This document shows positions 17,494-26,476 of a stretch of DNA of 64,000 bases, piece by piece. Source of the DNA: Maribellus comscasis. GTDB taxonomy: Bacteria; Bacteroidota; Bacteroidia; Bacteroidales; Prolixibacteraceae. Made by a program: the position numbers and the translations under genes. The notes beneath the pieces were generated by a model, which worked only from the letters and a program-made list of their open reading frames with translations, was not told where the DNA came from and made no database searches. Position 1 is the first letter of the stretch. Each line of letters opens with the position of its first letter. Where the stretch lies: the NCBI RefSeq assembly GCF_009762775.1, contig NZ_CP046401.1:806001-870000 (forward strand), in the 5' to 3' direction.

Positions 17494-18390
17494 TCAATTC
17501 AACATTCGGTATTCGTTAGGCGACATTCCCACTTGTTTCTTAAACATTCGGGTAAAATGTTGCGGGTGCTTAAATCCTAATTCGTAAGCAATTTCGCTAA
17601 TTGCTTTCCGCGTATCAAATATCTTTTCTTTGGCAACATCAATCATTTTTAGTTGAATGTGTTCTTGTGCCGATTTACCTGTTTCCTTTTTTAACAAATC
17701 GCCTAGATAATTAGGAGAGATAAACAACTTATCGGCACAATAACGAACAGATGGAAGTCCACTTTCCAACGGCTCATCTGATGAAAAATAGTCTTTCAGA
17801 ATCGTTTCAAAACGAGCTAAAATATCTTTGTTTACATGGTTCCTTGTAACAAACTGACGTTCGTAGAAACGTTTACTGTATTTTAAAAATAGCTCCAGAT
17901 ACGACACAATCAACTCTTTACTATGCGTATCGATGGCGTGTTGCAATTCATATTTAATATTATCAATACACTGGTTTATCAGCAATCTTTCCCTGGCCGA
18001 TAGGTGCAGGGCTTCATTTACCTCGTATGAAAAGAAGGAATAGTTGTCAATGGTTTTTCCCAATGATGTTCCGTGAATTAAATCAGGATGAAAAATGATA
18101 GCAGTACCCGATGCCTGTCGTTTTTCTCCATTGTCTTCAATACCGTAAACCTGACCCGGCGAAATAAAAATTAAAGTTCCTTCTTCATAATCGTAGTTAT
18201 TAATCCCATATGTTATGTTGCCGCACTTAATATCTTTTAGGAAAATGGCATACACATTCATTTGCGCCCTGAAATAGTAAAAAGGTTCTACTTTGCTGAA
18301 GTCAATAACACTGATTAACGGATGTAGCGTCTCCTGCCCCACTAAATTGTTGTATTCCGTTACCGATTTTATCCTGCTAAATTCATTCAT
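17494..18390 (-). CDS. AraC-family transcriptional regulator (class B, divergent from the eight-gene operon)
   Basis: 298 residues: N-terminal sensing domain (YDYEEGTLIFISPGQVYGIE) and C-terminal double helix-turn-helix (LPSVRYCADKLFISPNYLGD; YELGFKHPQHFTRMFKKQVG). A Bacteroidota -7 box TACATTTG lies on the minus strand at 18418-18425, 28 bases from the ATG. It faces the operon starting at 18580, whose promoter carries class B direct repeats, so this is the best candidate activator of that operon and of the similar promoter at 29498-29562 (inference). Confidence 0.92.
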   Translation of the reverse strand: MNEFSRIKSVTEYNNLVGQETLHPLISVIDFSKVEPFYYFRAQMNVYAIFLKDIKCGNITYGINNYDYEEGTLIFISPGQVYGIEDNGEKRQASGTAIIFHPDLIHGTSLGKTIDNYSFFSYEVNEALHLSARERLLINQCIDNIKYELQHAIDTHSKELIVSYLELFLKYSKRFYERQFVTRNHVNKDILARFETILKDYFSSDEPLESGLPSVRYCADKLFISPNYLGDLLKKETGKSAQEHIQLKMIDVAKEKIFDTRKAISEIAYELGFKHPQHFTRMFKKQVGMSPNEYRMLN

Positions 18391-18464
18391 GATTCTTCAA
18401 TTTTCATTTCCCAACAACAAATGTAAGCAACTCGTTTTAAATATCTTACTCTAAAAATACAAAT

Positions 18465-18529
18465 CCGTAATAATGGTAAGTAATACCGTAATCGTGGTAT
18501 TTTTTGCCCCCAATTTCTATGGAACTTTG
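18465..18529 (+). promoter_or_regulatory. Class B promoter of the eight-gene redox operon
   Basis: Direct repeats CCGTAATAATGGTA (18465-18478) and CCGTAATCGTGGTA (18486-18499), 12 of 14 identical, pitch 21 bp, followed by exactly 30 nt to the G of GAACTTTG (18522-18529). Near-identical repeats with the same geometry occur at 29498-29562. Confidence 0.8.
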
Positions 18530-18579
18530 TATCGAAATAATATGTTTCTATTTCTATTAGGCATTAAAAACGAAAAACT

Positions 18580-19260
18580 ATGAGATACATATCATTTAAA
18601 ACATTACTACTCGCTATGAGTTTTCTAACAATTCGAATTTCGGCACAGGAAACAAAAATAAAGTTGACAATTAACAATCAAACAGAGCTCACAGCCGCTT
18701 TAGTGGATAATTCATCTGTAACAGCATTGATAGAGTTACTGAAAAAAGATCCGCTGACAATAGAAATGCGCGACTATGGAAATATGGAAAAAGTTGGTGC
18801 AATTGGAACCACTTTACCCAGAAATGATGAACAAATAACGACTGAACCCGGTGACATCATATTATATCAAGGTAATGCATTGGTTATTTATTATGCGCCC
18901 AATTCCTGGAATTTTACCCGACTGGGTAAAATCGACAACGTTACCCGGGATGAACTTAAAGCGATATTGGGTGATGGCAATATCACCGTTACATTAGCTT
19001 TGGCAGATACTACCACAAGTACAGGAAATATGAAAACGGGCGAAAATCGTTATGAAGTAGTTCCAAATCCGGTTACAGATTTTTTAAGGGTAAAAGGCCA
19101 GTTTTCAAACTTGTCTTTGACAAACTTACAAGGTAATGAATTACTCAGAACAGCTCAGAATAACCTAAGTGTAAACAACCTCAATTCTGGTTTGTACTTG
19201 TTAAAAATAGAATCTGATTATGGCAGAACTGTAACGAAGAAGATTTTAATTAAAAAGTAA
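18580..19260 (+). CDS. Secreted cyclophilin-like-fold protein with a type IX secretion C-terminal tail
   Basis: 226 residues in three parts. Residues 1-22 are a signal peptide ending ISA. Residues ~25-145 match the cyclophilin-like fold found in small Bacteroidota and Firmicutes proteins (KIKLTINNQTELTAALVDNS; PLTIEMRDYGNMEKVG; PGDIILYQGNALVIYY). Residues ~158-226 are a Por secretion tail (YEVVPNPVTDFLRVKG ... GLYLLKIESDYGRTVTKKIL), the sorting signal for the type IX system. The function of the cyclophilin-like domain is unknown. First gene of the eight-gene operon, directly behind a class B promoter. Confidence 0.88.
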   Translation: MRYISFKTLLLAMSFLTIRISAQETKIKLTINNQTELTAALVDNSSVTALIELLKKDPLTIEMRDYGNMEKVGAIGTTLPRNDEQITTEPGDIILYQGNALVIYYAPNSWNFTRLGKIDNVTRDELKAILGDGNITVTLALADTTTSTGNMKTGENRYEVVPNPVTDFLRVKGQFSNLSLTNLQGNELLRTAQNNLSVNNLNSGLYLLKIESDYGRTVTKKILIKK

Positions 19261-19368
19261 ATTATTATGAAACGAACATGAATTTTCATTCTTCAAATTT
19301 AAAACAAGAAGAATTAAAATTCATCGAGAGTTCCATCGAATACAAACGAAATAAACAATTTTAATGAG

Positions 19369-19860
19369 ATGAAACAATTAACAACAAAAGCATTTATTGG
19401 AGTTCTGACACTTCTTTTTTGGGGTGGGTTGAACCGTGAGATTAAAGCACAAGAAATCGAACCTGTTTTTGATAAGGGGCGTCCCGCACCGGAACAATTC
19501 TTTACCGGGAATGCATATGTAACCGGACTAATCAGTAACGATTCTGTTTTTACAACAGCAGGCGGCGAAGTATTTTTTGAAGCCGGCGCCCGCAGTAACT
19601 GGCACTCGCATCCTGCCGGTCAGATTCTAATAGTAACAGCCGGCATTGGTTACCATCAAATTAAAGGACAACCCATCGAAGTTATTCACAAAGGTGACGT
19701 AGTAAAATGTCCACCGGATGTAGATCATTGGCATGGAGCATCAAAAGATGCAAGCATGAGTCATATTTATATTGTGCCAAATACTGAAAAAGGCATTGTG
19801 GAGTGGAAAGAGCCGGTTACAGGTAAAGAGTATAATAAAGTAGTTACAGAAAAAAAGTAA
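19369..19860 (+). CDS. Exported cupin-domain protein
   Basis: 163 residues with a signal peptide ending near residue 27 (EIKAQ). A single cupin barrel follows; metal-binding candidates are H79 and H81 (NWHSHPAGQ), Q85 and H120/H122 (DHWHGAS). It closely resembles the unexported cupin at 29661-30059, including the ending PVTGKEYNK. Such cupins often accompany carboxymuconolactone decarboxylase genes, as here. Enzyme activity is unknown. It is 108 bases after the first gene and 22 bases before the aldo/keto reductase. Confidence 0.88.
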   Translation: MKQLTTKAFIGVLTLLFWGGLNREIKAQEIEPVFDKGRPAPEQFFTGNAYVTGLISNDSVFTTAGGEVFFEAGARSNWHSHPAGQILIVTAGIGYHQIKGQPIEVIHKGDVVKCPPDVDHWHGASKDASMSHIYIVPNTEKGIVEWKEPVTGKEYNKVVTEKK

Positions 19861-19882
19861 AAAAAGAAAAGGAGATTTAATT

Positions 19883-20749
19883 ATGATTCTAGAAGAAAAA
19901 TTTACGCTTTCAAATGGCGTTGAAATCCCAAAATTAGGATTAGGAACATGGTTTATAAGTGATAACGATGCTGCACAGGCAGTAAAAGACGCTGTTAATC
20001 TTGGCTATCGCCATATTGATACTGCACAAGCCTACATGAATGAACGCGGTGTTGGAGAAGGCATCAGAACTTGTGGTGTAAAAAGAGAAGAACTCTTTGT
20101 AACCACAAAATTGGCTGCGGAAGTAAAATCGTATAATGAAGCTGTTGCATCCATAAATAATTCGCTTAAAACTCTGGGATTGGACTACATTGATTTGATG
20201 ATTATTCACAGCCCAAAGCCCTGGATGGAATTCCATAGTGATGATTCCTATTTTGAGGGAAATAGTGAGGCCTGGAAAGCACTTGAGGAAGCTTACAAAG
20301 CTGGAAAAATTCGTTCTATTGGTGTTTCAAACTTCCAAAAAGAAGACATTAAAAATATCCTGGAATCTTGCTCGGTAAAACCGATGGTAAATCAGATTTT
20401 AGCTCACATTAGCAATACCCCCAAAGAGCTGATTCAATATTGCAAGGATAACAATATTCTTGTAGAAGCCTATTCACCAATCGGACATGGAGAATTAATG
20501 AAAAATCAGGAAGTAAAAACATTGGCTGATAAATATGGTGTTTCTGTACCTCAATTAGGAATTCGCTATTGTCTTCAGCTTGACATGCTTCCTTTGCCAA
20601 AAACGGCAAATCCGGCACATATGAAAAACAACGCTGAAGTGGATTTTGTAATTTCAGACGATGACATGCACGCTTTATTAAATATGGAACAAATTGAGGA
20701 TTACGGTGAGGCAAGCATATTTCCTGTGTATGGAGGAAAAATGAAATAA
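19883..20749 (+). CDS. Aldo/keto reductase
   Basis: 288 residues, full-length AKR TIM barrel. The catalytic tetrad is present: D46 and Y51 (HIDTAQAYMNE), K77 (VTTKLA) and H109 (MIIHSPKPW); the cofactor-binding end PLPKTANPAHMKNNAEV is also visible. These enzymes reduce aldehydes and ketones with NADPH and often act on reactive carbonyls; the substrate is not determined. A strong purine-rich ribosome site (AAGGAGA) lies before the ATG, unusual among the neighbours. Confidence 0.93.
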   Translation: MILEEKFTLSNGVEIPKLGLGTWFISDNDAAQAVKDAVNLGYRHIDTAQAYMNERGVGEGIRTCGVKREELFVTTKLAAEVKSYNEAVASINNSLKTLGLDYIDLMIIHSPKPWMEFHSDDSYFEGNSEAWKALEEAYKAGKIRSIGVSNFQKEDIKNILESCSVKPMVNQILAHISNTPKELIQYCKDNNILVEAYSPIGHGELMKNQEVKTLADKYGVSVPQLGIRYCLQLDMLPLPKTANPAHMKNNAEVDFVISDDDMHALLNMEQIEDYGEASIFPVYGGKMK

Positions 20750-20857
20750 AGTAGGAAATGGTCGCGAACAAGGAAGAAAAGCTTTCACTTTTAAATGGGA
20801 ATAATATCTCTAAATTTGGTTCCGAAACCTACTTATAAGTAATTAAATTATCAGATT

Positions 20858-21583
20858 ATGAGAAAGTTAATGATTGGAATAATTTCAACCATAAGTTTAT
20901 ATTTATCTGTAAATGTAAAAAGTAATGCCATGGGAAAAAACGGGTTGAATCAAAAAGAAAAAAGTTTGGTGAGTATATCAAGTTATACGGCGCAGGGAAA
21001 TATTGAAGCATTAAAAACGGCTCTAAACGAAGGACTGGATGCCGGATTAACACTTAATGAAATTAATGAAGAGCTTGTACAATTATATGCCTATTGTGGT
21101 TTTCCCAAAAGCCTGAACGGAATTACAGCCTTTATGGAAGTTGCCAAAGAACGTAAAGAGAAAGGTATTACAGATGAACAAGGCAAAAAAATTACAATGA
21201 ATGACAATGTTGAAGATAAATACGAGCAGGGCCGAAAAGTACTGGTGGAGCTGACAAAAATGCCACAAAAGAAACCAGCTCCCGGCTTCGGTGAGTTTTC
21301 CCCTCGTATCGATGCCTTTTTAAAAGAACATTTATTTGCCGATATTTTTGCGAGTGATGTACTTAGCTTTCACCAAAGAGAGTTGATTACAATCGCATCC
21401 TTGGCTTCAACGCCAGGTGCAGAATCTCAGTTGGGCGCACATATTTTCATGGGAATGAATGTGGGTGTGACAGAAAATCAACTGGATGATTTATTCTCCA
21501 TTATTGAACAAACAGTTGGAAAAACTGAAGCCGAGAATGGCAGAAAAATAGTGAATGGAATTAAGGCCCGAAGAGGCAACTAA
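20858..21583 (+). CDS. Exported carboxymuconolactone decarboxylase (CMD)-family protein with two domains
   Basis: 241 residues. A hydrophobic N-terminus (MRKLMIGIISTISLYLSVNV) suggests a signal peptide. Two CMD/AhpD-like helical domains follow: residues ~36-105 (YTAQGNIEALKTALNEGLDA ... LYAYCGFPKSLNGI) and ~150-235 (RELITIASLASTPG, LGAHIFMGMNVGVTENQLDD). The paired reactive cysteines of AhpD are not both present, so peroxidase-type chemistry is doubtful. The family covers decarboxylases and thiol-dependent reductases, so the role is open. Its partners (cupin, tautomerase, AKR) suggest handling of small electrophiles. Confidence 0.85.
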   Translation: MRKLMIGIISTISLYLSVNVKSNAMGKNGLNQKEKSLVSISSYTAQGNIEALKTALNEGLDAGLTLNEINEELVQLYAYCGFPKSLNGITAFMEVAKERKEKGITDEQGKKITMNDNVEDKYEQGRKVLVELTKMPQKKPAPGFGEFSPRIDAFLKEHLFADIFASDVLSFHQRELITIASLASTPGAESQLGAHIFMGMNVGVTENQLDDLFSIIEQTVGKTEAENGRKIVNGIKARRGN

Positions 21584-21602
21584 ACGATATTAAATAAACA
21601 AT

Positions 21603-21830
21603 ATGCCACATATTCAAATCAAGTTAATAGAGGGTAAAACCGAAGAACAAAAACAAAAGCTGGCAAAAGAATTAGTAAAAGCTGCGCAAAATGTAATCGG
21701 ATATGGTGACGAATCTTTCTCTGTTACCATTGAAGATTTTACTTTCGAAGAGTGGAAAAACGATGTTTACCCCAAAAATATTATAGGGAGAAAAGATGTG
21801 CTCTACAAGGAGCCGGGTTACAAAATGTAA
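21603..21830 (+). CDS. 4-oxalocrotonate tautomerase-family small protein
   Basis: 75 residues. It starts MPHIQIKLIEGKTEEQK; after Met removal Pro1 would be the catalytic base, as in 4-oxalocrotonate tautomerase and related hydrolases or dehalogenases. The helix AKELVKAAQNVIGYGDESFS and the end strand fit the family length (60-80 residues). It lies 19 bases behind the CMD gene and 12 before the DUF2255 gene. Confidence 0.9.
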   Translation: MPHIQIKLIEGKTEEQKQKLAKELVKAAQNVIGYGDESFSVTIEDFTFEEWKNDVYPKNIIGRKDVLYKEPGYKM

Positions 21831-21842
21831 AAAAATAGAAGT

Positions 21843-22220
21843 ATGACAGTAAACGCTAATGGATTAACAATAGAAGAAATTGAGCAGATAGCGCAAAAGG
21901 ATGATTTTCATATCGCCCCGTTCCGGGAGGATGGGAAAACTTATGGAACGCCAACATGGATTTGGATCGTAATGGTTGACAATCAACTTTATGTAAGAGC
22001 ATACAATGGAACAAAGTCCAGATGGTACCAGTCAGCTATAAAACAAAAGGCAGGAAAAATTGAAGCCGCCGGCATGGTAAAAAAGGTTCGGTTTGAACCC
22101 GAAACCGGAAGTATTAACAAAAAAATTGACGATGCCTATCGTGAAAAATACAGTAATAGTCCATATTTGCTATCTATGATAAGTGAAAGGGCAAAAGCTG
22201 CAACCATCAGAGTATATTAA
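21843..22220 (+). CDS. DUF2255-family protein
   Basis: 125 residues resembling the DUF2255 family, small split-barrel-like proteins related in outline to flavin/F420-binding oxidoreductases. The characteristic parts are DDFHIAPFREDGKTYGTPTW, IWIVMVDNQLYVRAY and GTKSRWYQSAI. Function unknown; the operon context suggests a redox role. It is closely spaced with both neighbours (12 and 13 bases). Confidence 0.8.
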   Translation: MTVNANGLTIEEIEQIAQKDDFHIAPFREDGKTYGTPTWIWIVMVDNQLYVRAYNGTKSRWYQSAIKQKAGKIEAAGMVKKVRFEPETGSINKKIDDAYREKYSNSPYLLSMISERAKAATIRVY

Positions 22221-22233
22221 GAAGAGAATTGAA

Positions 22234-23187
22234 ATGGATAAGAAGCATCGACAGGGATTGTTTGCCGTATTTTTTGCCAATACTTTTTTTGGATTAAATA
22301 TTCCGGTTACAAAAGCGTTAATGGCAGATTGGATGACACCGATGGGATATACAGCCACCCGGATGATTTTTGGAAGCATTGTTTTTTGGGCGCTTGGAAC
22401 TTTTTTAAAAAGTGAAAAAGTTGAAAAAAAAGATCTGATAATCATGCTACTGGGTGGCCTTATTGGCTACCTGGGAACGCAATTCTTATTTTCGCAATCG
22501 CTTGAGTATACTTCTCCGGTAATTTTTGCTTTGCTAATGGCCTTAACACCGGTAATTGTATTAATTCTTTCTGCTATTTTCCTGCAGGAGGTCATCCCCT
22601 TTCGGAAAGTTATTGGTATATGCATGAGCATTTCGGGTGCAGCCTTAATTATTCTTTTGGGAGCAAACAAAGAAGCGAACGGTTCATACAATTTACTGGG
22701 TATCTTTTTCGCTCTCTTTTGTGTTGTGGCCTATTCCATTTACTTGGTAATAACCCGTAAAGTCTCGATAAAATACCAACCTGTTACCATTGCAAAATGG
22801 ATGTTTCTCATATCCGCGGTTGTAGCAATGCCCTTAGGTATTTCCGAATTCCAAAGTCAAAAAATATATACTGTTGAAACAACAGGACTGGCTATTTCTT
22901 TACTTGTTTTTGCTTTGTTATTTTCATCTGTTCTCGCATTTTTTTTAATGCCTTATGCCTTAAAAAGACTAGAGGCAAGCACGGTAAGTATTTTCATGAA
23001 CTGGCAACCCATTGTAGCTTCCATTCTTGCTATTATTGTTGGACAGGATAATCTCACGTGGGATAAACCCATTGCCGCTATTTTGGTGCTAACAGGAGTT
23101 TATCTGGTGACAAAACCAAAAACAACAGATTATGCAGAAAAAAAGAAAATACAACTTCTTCCTTTCAGAGTAATAAAACGAAGCTGA
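22234..23187 (+). CDS. EamA/DMT-family transporter
   Basis: 317 residues, ~10 membrane helices arranged as two EamA repeats: GLFAVFFANTFFGLNIPVTK and GFFALF-type second half (LLGIFFALFCVVAYSIYLVI). I start at ATG 22234 (MDKKHRQG), because an upstream frame-compatible start lies inside the preceding gene. Members export metabolites or amino acids. Last gene of the eight-gene run, so export of a product or toxic intermediate of the pathway is possible, but not shown by sequence. Confidence 0.87.
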   Translation: MDKKHRQGLFAVFFANTFFGLNIPVTKALMADWMTPMGYTATRMIFGSIVFWALGTFLKSEKVEKKDLIIMLLGGLIGYLGTQFLFSQSLEYTSPVIFALLMALTPVIVLILSAIFLQEVIPFRKVIGICMSISGAALIILLGANKEANGSYNLLGIFFALFCVVAYSIYLVITRKVSIKYQPVTIAKWMFLISAVVAMPLGISEFQSQKIYTVETTGLAISLLVFALLFSSVLAFFLMPYALKRLEASTVSIFMNWQPIVASILAIIVGQDNLTWDKPIAAILVLTGVYLVTKPKTTDYAEKKKIQLLPFRVIKRS

Positions 23188-23343
23188 GTTGAAACGAGCC
23201 TGTCATTTGCATCAAATCATTTATATCTGTAAAAAAACCATTTCTTATAATTCTCAATTTTGAAAACGCTATTACCGAAACAAAAATACAGCAATTAGAA
23301 AGGGATTTTAATATTGTTTCAAGTTGTATTATTTTTGGTATAA

Positions 23344-23919
23344 ATGAAAGAAAAGAAAAGTGATTTTTTAGAGAAGGTTAATAATATCTCACCGTTGTCA
23401 AACGACGCGTCAGAAGAATTGATACAACATATTCAGACAAATTCATATAAAAAAGGAGAATTAATTCATACAAATGGAAGGGTTTGCAGGCATTTATTTT
23501 TTGTTGAGTCGGGATTAGCAAAACACTTTTACTATCACAATGGAAATCACTATGTACTTCGCTTTTTTGAAGAAAATAATTTCTTTATTGCAACTGATAG
23601 CTTTTTTAATGATTTGCCTGCCGAATATTCCACCCTTGCCCTTGAAGAAACAACCATAAGCCATTTGGCGTACGACGATTTCGAGCTTCTTTGTCAGAAA
23701 TACCATTCATTTGAGAGTTTTGCCCGGAAGTTTGTATCAACAGTTGCATATACGGCTATTTCAAACCTGAAAGGATTGCTCTACCTGGACGCAACAGAAC
23801 GCTATGCCAAATTTCTAAAGGAATATGGTCATTTGCAGCAGCGTATAAGCCTTGGAGATACAGCAGGCTTTTTGGGAATCTCCCAGGTATCCCTAAGCCG
23901 GATTAGGGCAAAAAAATGA
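23344..23919 (+). CDS. Crp/Fnr-family transcriptional regulator
   Basis: 191 residues. Residues ~15-130 are a cyclic-nucleotide-binding-like barrel (KKGELIHTNGRVCRHLFFVE) and the C-terminus has the short helix-turn-helix LGDTAGFLGISQVSLSRIRA. A -7-like TATTTTTG at 23330-23337 lies only 6 bases before the ATG, so the mRNA may be almost leaderless. Regulators of this subfamily in Bacteroidota usually control neighbouring genes; the ligand is unknown. It stands between the redox operon and the membrane protein genes. Confidence 0.88.
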   Translation: MKEKKSDFLEKVNNISPLSNDASEELIQHIQTNSYKKGELIHTNGRVCRHLFFVESGLAKHFYYHNGNHYVLRFFEENNFFIATDSFFNDLPAEYSTLALEETTISHLAYDDFELLCQKYHSFESFARKFVSTVAYTAISNLKGLLYLDATERYAKFLKEYGHLQQRISLGDTAGFLGISQVSLSRIRAKK

Positions 23920-24147
23920 TTTTTTAACATTTGTAAAAAGAATTCCGATTCCGAAGCAATACATTTGCCTTACAGTCTTCCCACAATACGATATCGATTG
24001 ACATAAAAGTGCATTGGTACGGTTTATTTATGATAAAGCTAAAAAAATATTGAGCTTTAAAGGGAAGCTTATGCGCTGATTTATTTGTATTTGAGAAGAC
24101 TGTATGATTCATTTTAGCAATAACAAAACAGTTAAAAAGAAATAAAA

Positions 24148-24828
24148 ATGAGAAGAAATAGTGTTGGAATAGTGCTGCTGATTGTTGTAATTTTTACCTC
24201 AAATGGGATTTATGCTCAACCTGAAAAAATGAATGTTCCTGAATCTACACCAATTCCCTTGGAAATCTTTCTAAGTGGCGATGGTTGGACTTCACAATTA
24301 ATTATTGACAAAAAATTTGCTCCTGACAGTAAGTTTGGTTTTTTCGGATTATCTTATTTAAAAGCCGATTACAACAACGCTGAATTTTTAAGAGAATCCA
24401 TCAATCTGGCCTTTCTTAAATACGATTTATTTAAAAGTGTGAGCCTTCTTTCCGGAGCAGCATTTAATTCACATTGGGGATTCAGACCGTATGCCGGAGT
24501 ACAATATGCCTACCATAGCAGAACTTTTATGGGCGTTCTTAATTCAGGATTTCATCTCACCGAAACCAAAAATTTTGAATCATTGGCAATAGCAGAATAC
24601 CGGCCGGCCATTAAAGGTGCCTGGTCTTTATATACACATGTACAAGGCCTTTACAGTCAAAATTCCATAATAGGAGAACACGATCGTAGCTTTTTATATA
24701 GTCGTTTAGGGCTTAGTTATAAAACATTCTCATTTGGAGGTGCATTGAACTATGATTGGTACGGATATGGGCCGATGAAAATAGAAAACCATCAATTTGG
24801 AATTTTTATCAGTACACTATTAAGATAG
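24148..24828 (+). CDS. Exported protein, probable outer-membrane beta-barrel, family not recognised
   Basis: 226 residues with a signal peptide (MRRNSVGIVLLIVVIFTSNG). The mature part has alternating aromatic strands (FGFFGLSYLKADYNN, GFRPYAGVQYAYHSRTFMGV, YSRLGLSYKTFSFGGALNYD) and ends in a strand with terminal aromatic/hydrophobic residues, as in small outer-membrane barrels. No named family recognised. The MFS gene follows 42 bases downstream. Confidence 0.7.
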   Translation: MRRNSVGIVLLIVVIFTSNGIYAQPEKMNVPESTPIPLEIFLSGDGWTSQLIIDKKFAPDSKFGFFGLSYLKADYNNAEFLRESINLAFLKYDLFKSVSLLSGAAFNSHWGFRPYAGVQYAYHSRTFMGVLNSGFHLTETKNFESLAIAEYRPAIKGAWSLYTHVQGLYSQNSIIGEHDRSFLYSRLGLSYKTFSFGGALNYDWYGYGPMKIENHQFGIFISTLLR

Positions 24829-24870
24829 ATTTAGTTGCAGACAGATTCTGTCTTAAGTAAAGAATCAAAA

Positions 24871-26019
24871 ATGAAAAACACCAAACTATTAGAATTTACC
24901 CTGCTTTTAGCAAGCATGTTAACCATTTTGGCCAATGCCATAATTGCACCAACATTACCGCAAATAAGCAATGCTTTTAAAGATGTAAAAAACGTTGAAA
25001 TAGTAACTAAAATGATGTTAACACTTCCGGCGCTTACCATAGCAATTGTTGCCCCTGTAACAGGTCGGCTGCTTGACAGGGTTGGAAGAATCAGGGTTTT
25101 GGTAGTTTCTCTTTTGATTTACCTGATAGCCGGGACATCAGGTTACTGGCTGGAAAATCTTTTTACCCTGTTAATTGGGAGAATTGTTTTTGGGCTTGGA
25201 GTTGCCGGAATTATGACCGTTTCAACAACATTAATCGGAGACTATTTTAGCGGCGCCAAACGAGAACACTTTATGGGACTACAGGGTGCATTTGTAGCTT
25301 TAGGGGGACTGCTGTTTATTACCACTGCAGGTATCTTAACAGATATCAACTGGCGGTTGGCATTTTTAATCTATGCATTTTCAGGTATTGTTCTTTTATT
25401 GGCGCCATTTGCTTTGCATGAACCCAAAATGGCCGTGGAGGAAATTACATCCAAAGCATCAAATACCCAATCCATTCCAACCCTTGTTTGGCTGGCATTT
25501 TTTAGTGCTTTCTTAACCACTGTCAGCTTCTATGTGATTCCAGTTCAATTGCCTTATTTTCTCCAGAAACTGGGCAATTTTAGTGGCAATAAGGTTGGCC
25601 TGGCAGTTGGCAGCCTGCCCTTGGCCCAGGCTGTAGCTTCATTCTATTATAAAAATATAAAAAAGAAGCTCAATTTCATAAGTATTTACAGCTTAGGATT
25701 TGTTCCTATGGCAATAGGCTTTTCAATAATAGGTTTTAGCCATACTTACTGGCAGGTAATTACAGGAGTTTTAATCAGTGGACTTGGTTTAGGACTTTTG
25801 ATACCCAACGGCAATTTATGGGTAATTACTTTGGTTCCAGTACAAGTAAGAGGAAAGTATATAGGCTTTTTAACTACTGCCACATTTTTGGGTATGTTTA
25901 TTTCTCCATTAATCATACAGCCTGTTCAGCAATGGGTTGGTATTAATACAAGCTTTATTGTTTTAGGAATTGGATTGGCTGTTTTATCCGTTATTTATTT
26001 CACTATCCGAAAAAAATAA
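24871..26019 (+). CDS. MFS transporter
   Basis: 382 residues from ATG 24871, with 12 predicted helices. The MFS signature between helices 2 and 3 is seen as GRLLDRVGRIRVL. Sequence such as ANAIIAPTLPQISNAF at helix 1 places it near the drug/sugar efflux MFS groups. Substrate unknown. It probably shares a transcript with the preceding outer-membrane protein. Confidence 0.87.
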   Translation: MKNTKLLEFTLLLASMLTILANAIIAPTLPQISNAFKDVKNVEIVTKMMLTLPALTIAIVAPVTGRLLDRVGRIRVLVVSLLIYLIAGTSGYWLENLFTLLIGRIVFGLGVAGIMTVSTTLIGDYFSGAKREHFMGLQGAFVALGGLLFITTAGILTDINWRLAFLIYAFSGIVLLLAPFALHEPKMAVEEITSKASNTQSIPTLVWLAFFSAFLTTVSFYVIPVQLPYFLQKLGNFSGNKVGLAVGSLPLAQAVASFYYKNIKKKLNFISIYSLGFVPMAIGFSIIGFSHTYWQVITGVLISGLGLGLLIPNGNLWVITLVPVQVRGKYIGFLTTATFLGMFISPLIIQPVQQWVGINTSFIVLGIGLAVLSVIYFTIRKK

Positions 26020-26096
26020 CCGGAGCTTAATTCGTGAGGAAACTTTCAAATATATTAACTGATATAAATCTCTTTGTAATTTAAATAAATACAATA

Positions 26097-26312
26097 ATGA
26101 AAAAATTTCTAAAACAAGGACTTATTGGCGGCGTAATGGGATTAGTAATGAGTTTTGCAATCGTTTATATTTTTATTCCAATGCCTCAAACATTAATTGA
26201 AAATGCTATGGGAAATGGAGTAAGTGGAGCCATCAGTGGATTTATGGGAGGATTTATGGGAATACTTGGCTTTTGGGTGAGAGAAAAAAAGAAAACAAAG
26301 AATGCGAACTAA
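26097..26312 (+). CDS. Small two-helix membrane protein
   Basis: 71 residues. Two glycine-rich hydrophobic segments (GLIGGVMGLVMSFAIVYIFI and GAISGFMGGFMGILGFWV) are separated by a short polar loop and followed by a basic tail REKKKTKNAN. Length and composition suggest a real small inner-membrane protein; the family is not recognised (a DUF2798-like shape is possible). It follows the MFS gene by 77 bases. Confidence 0.65.
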   Translation: MKKFLKQGLIGGVMGLVMSFAIVYIFIPMPQTLIENAMGNGVSGAISGFMGGFMGILGFWVREKKKTKNAN

Positions 26313-26476
26313 TGGTAAATAACTTTATAAACCATACATAGCCTGGGCAATCATATTTATCAAAATATAATTGCAACTGACTTACAAATGCCTGCAATAG
26401 TAAGTCAGTTACGATTATAAATATTTATTTAGAAATATATTATTTGCAATAAAGTGCTCATGAATAATAATTTAGG

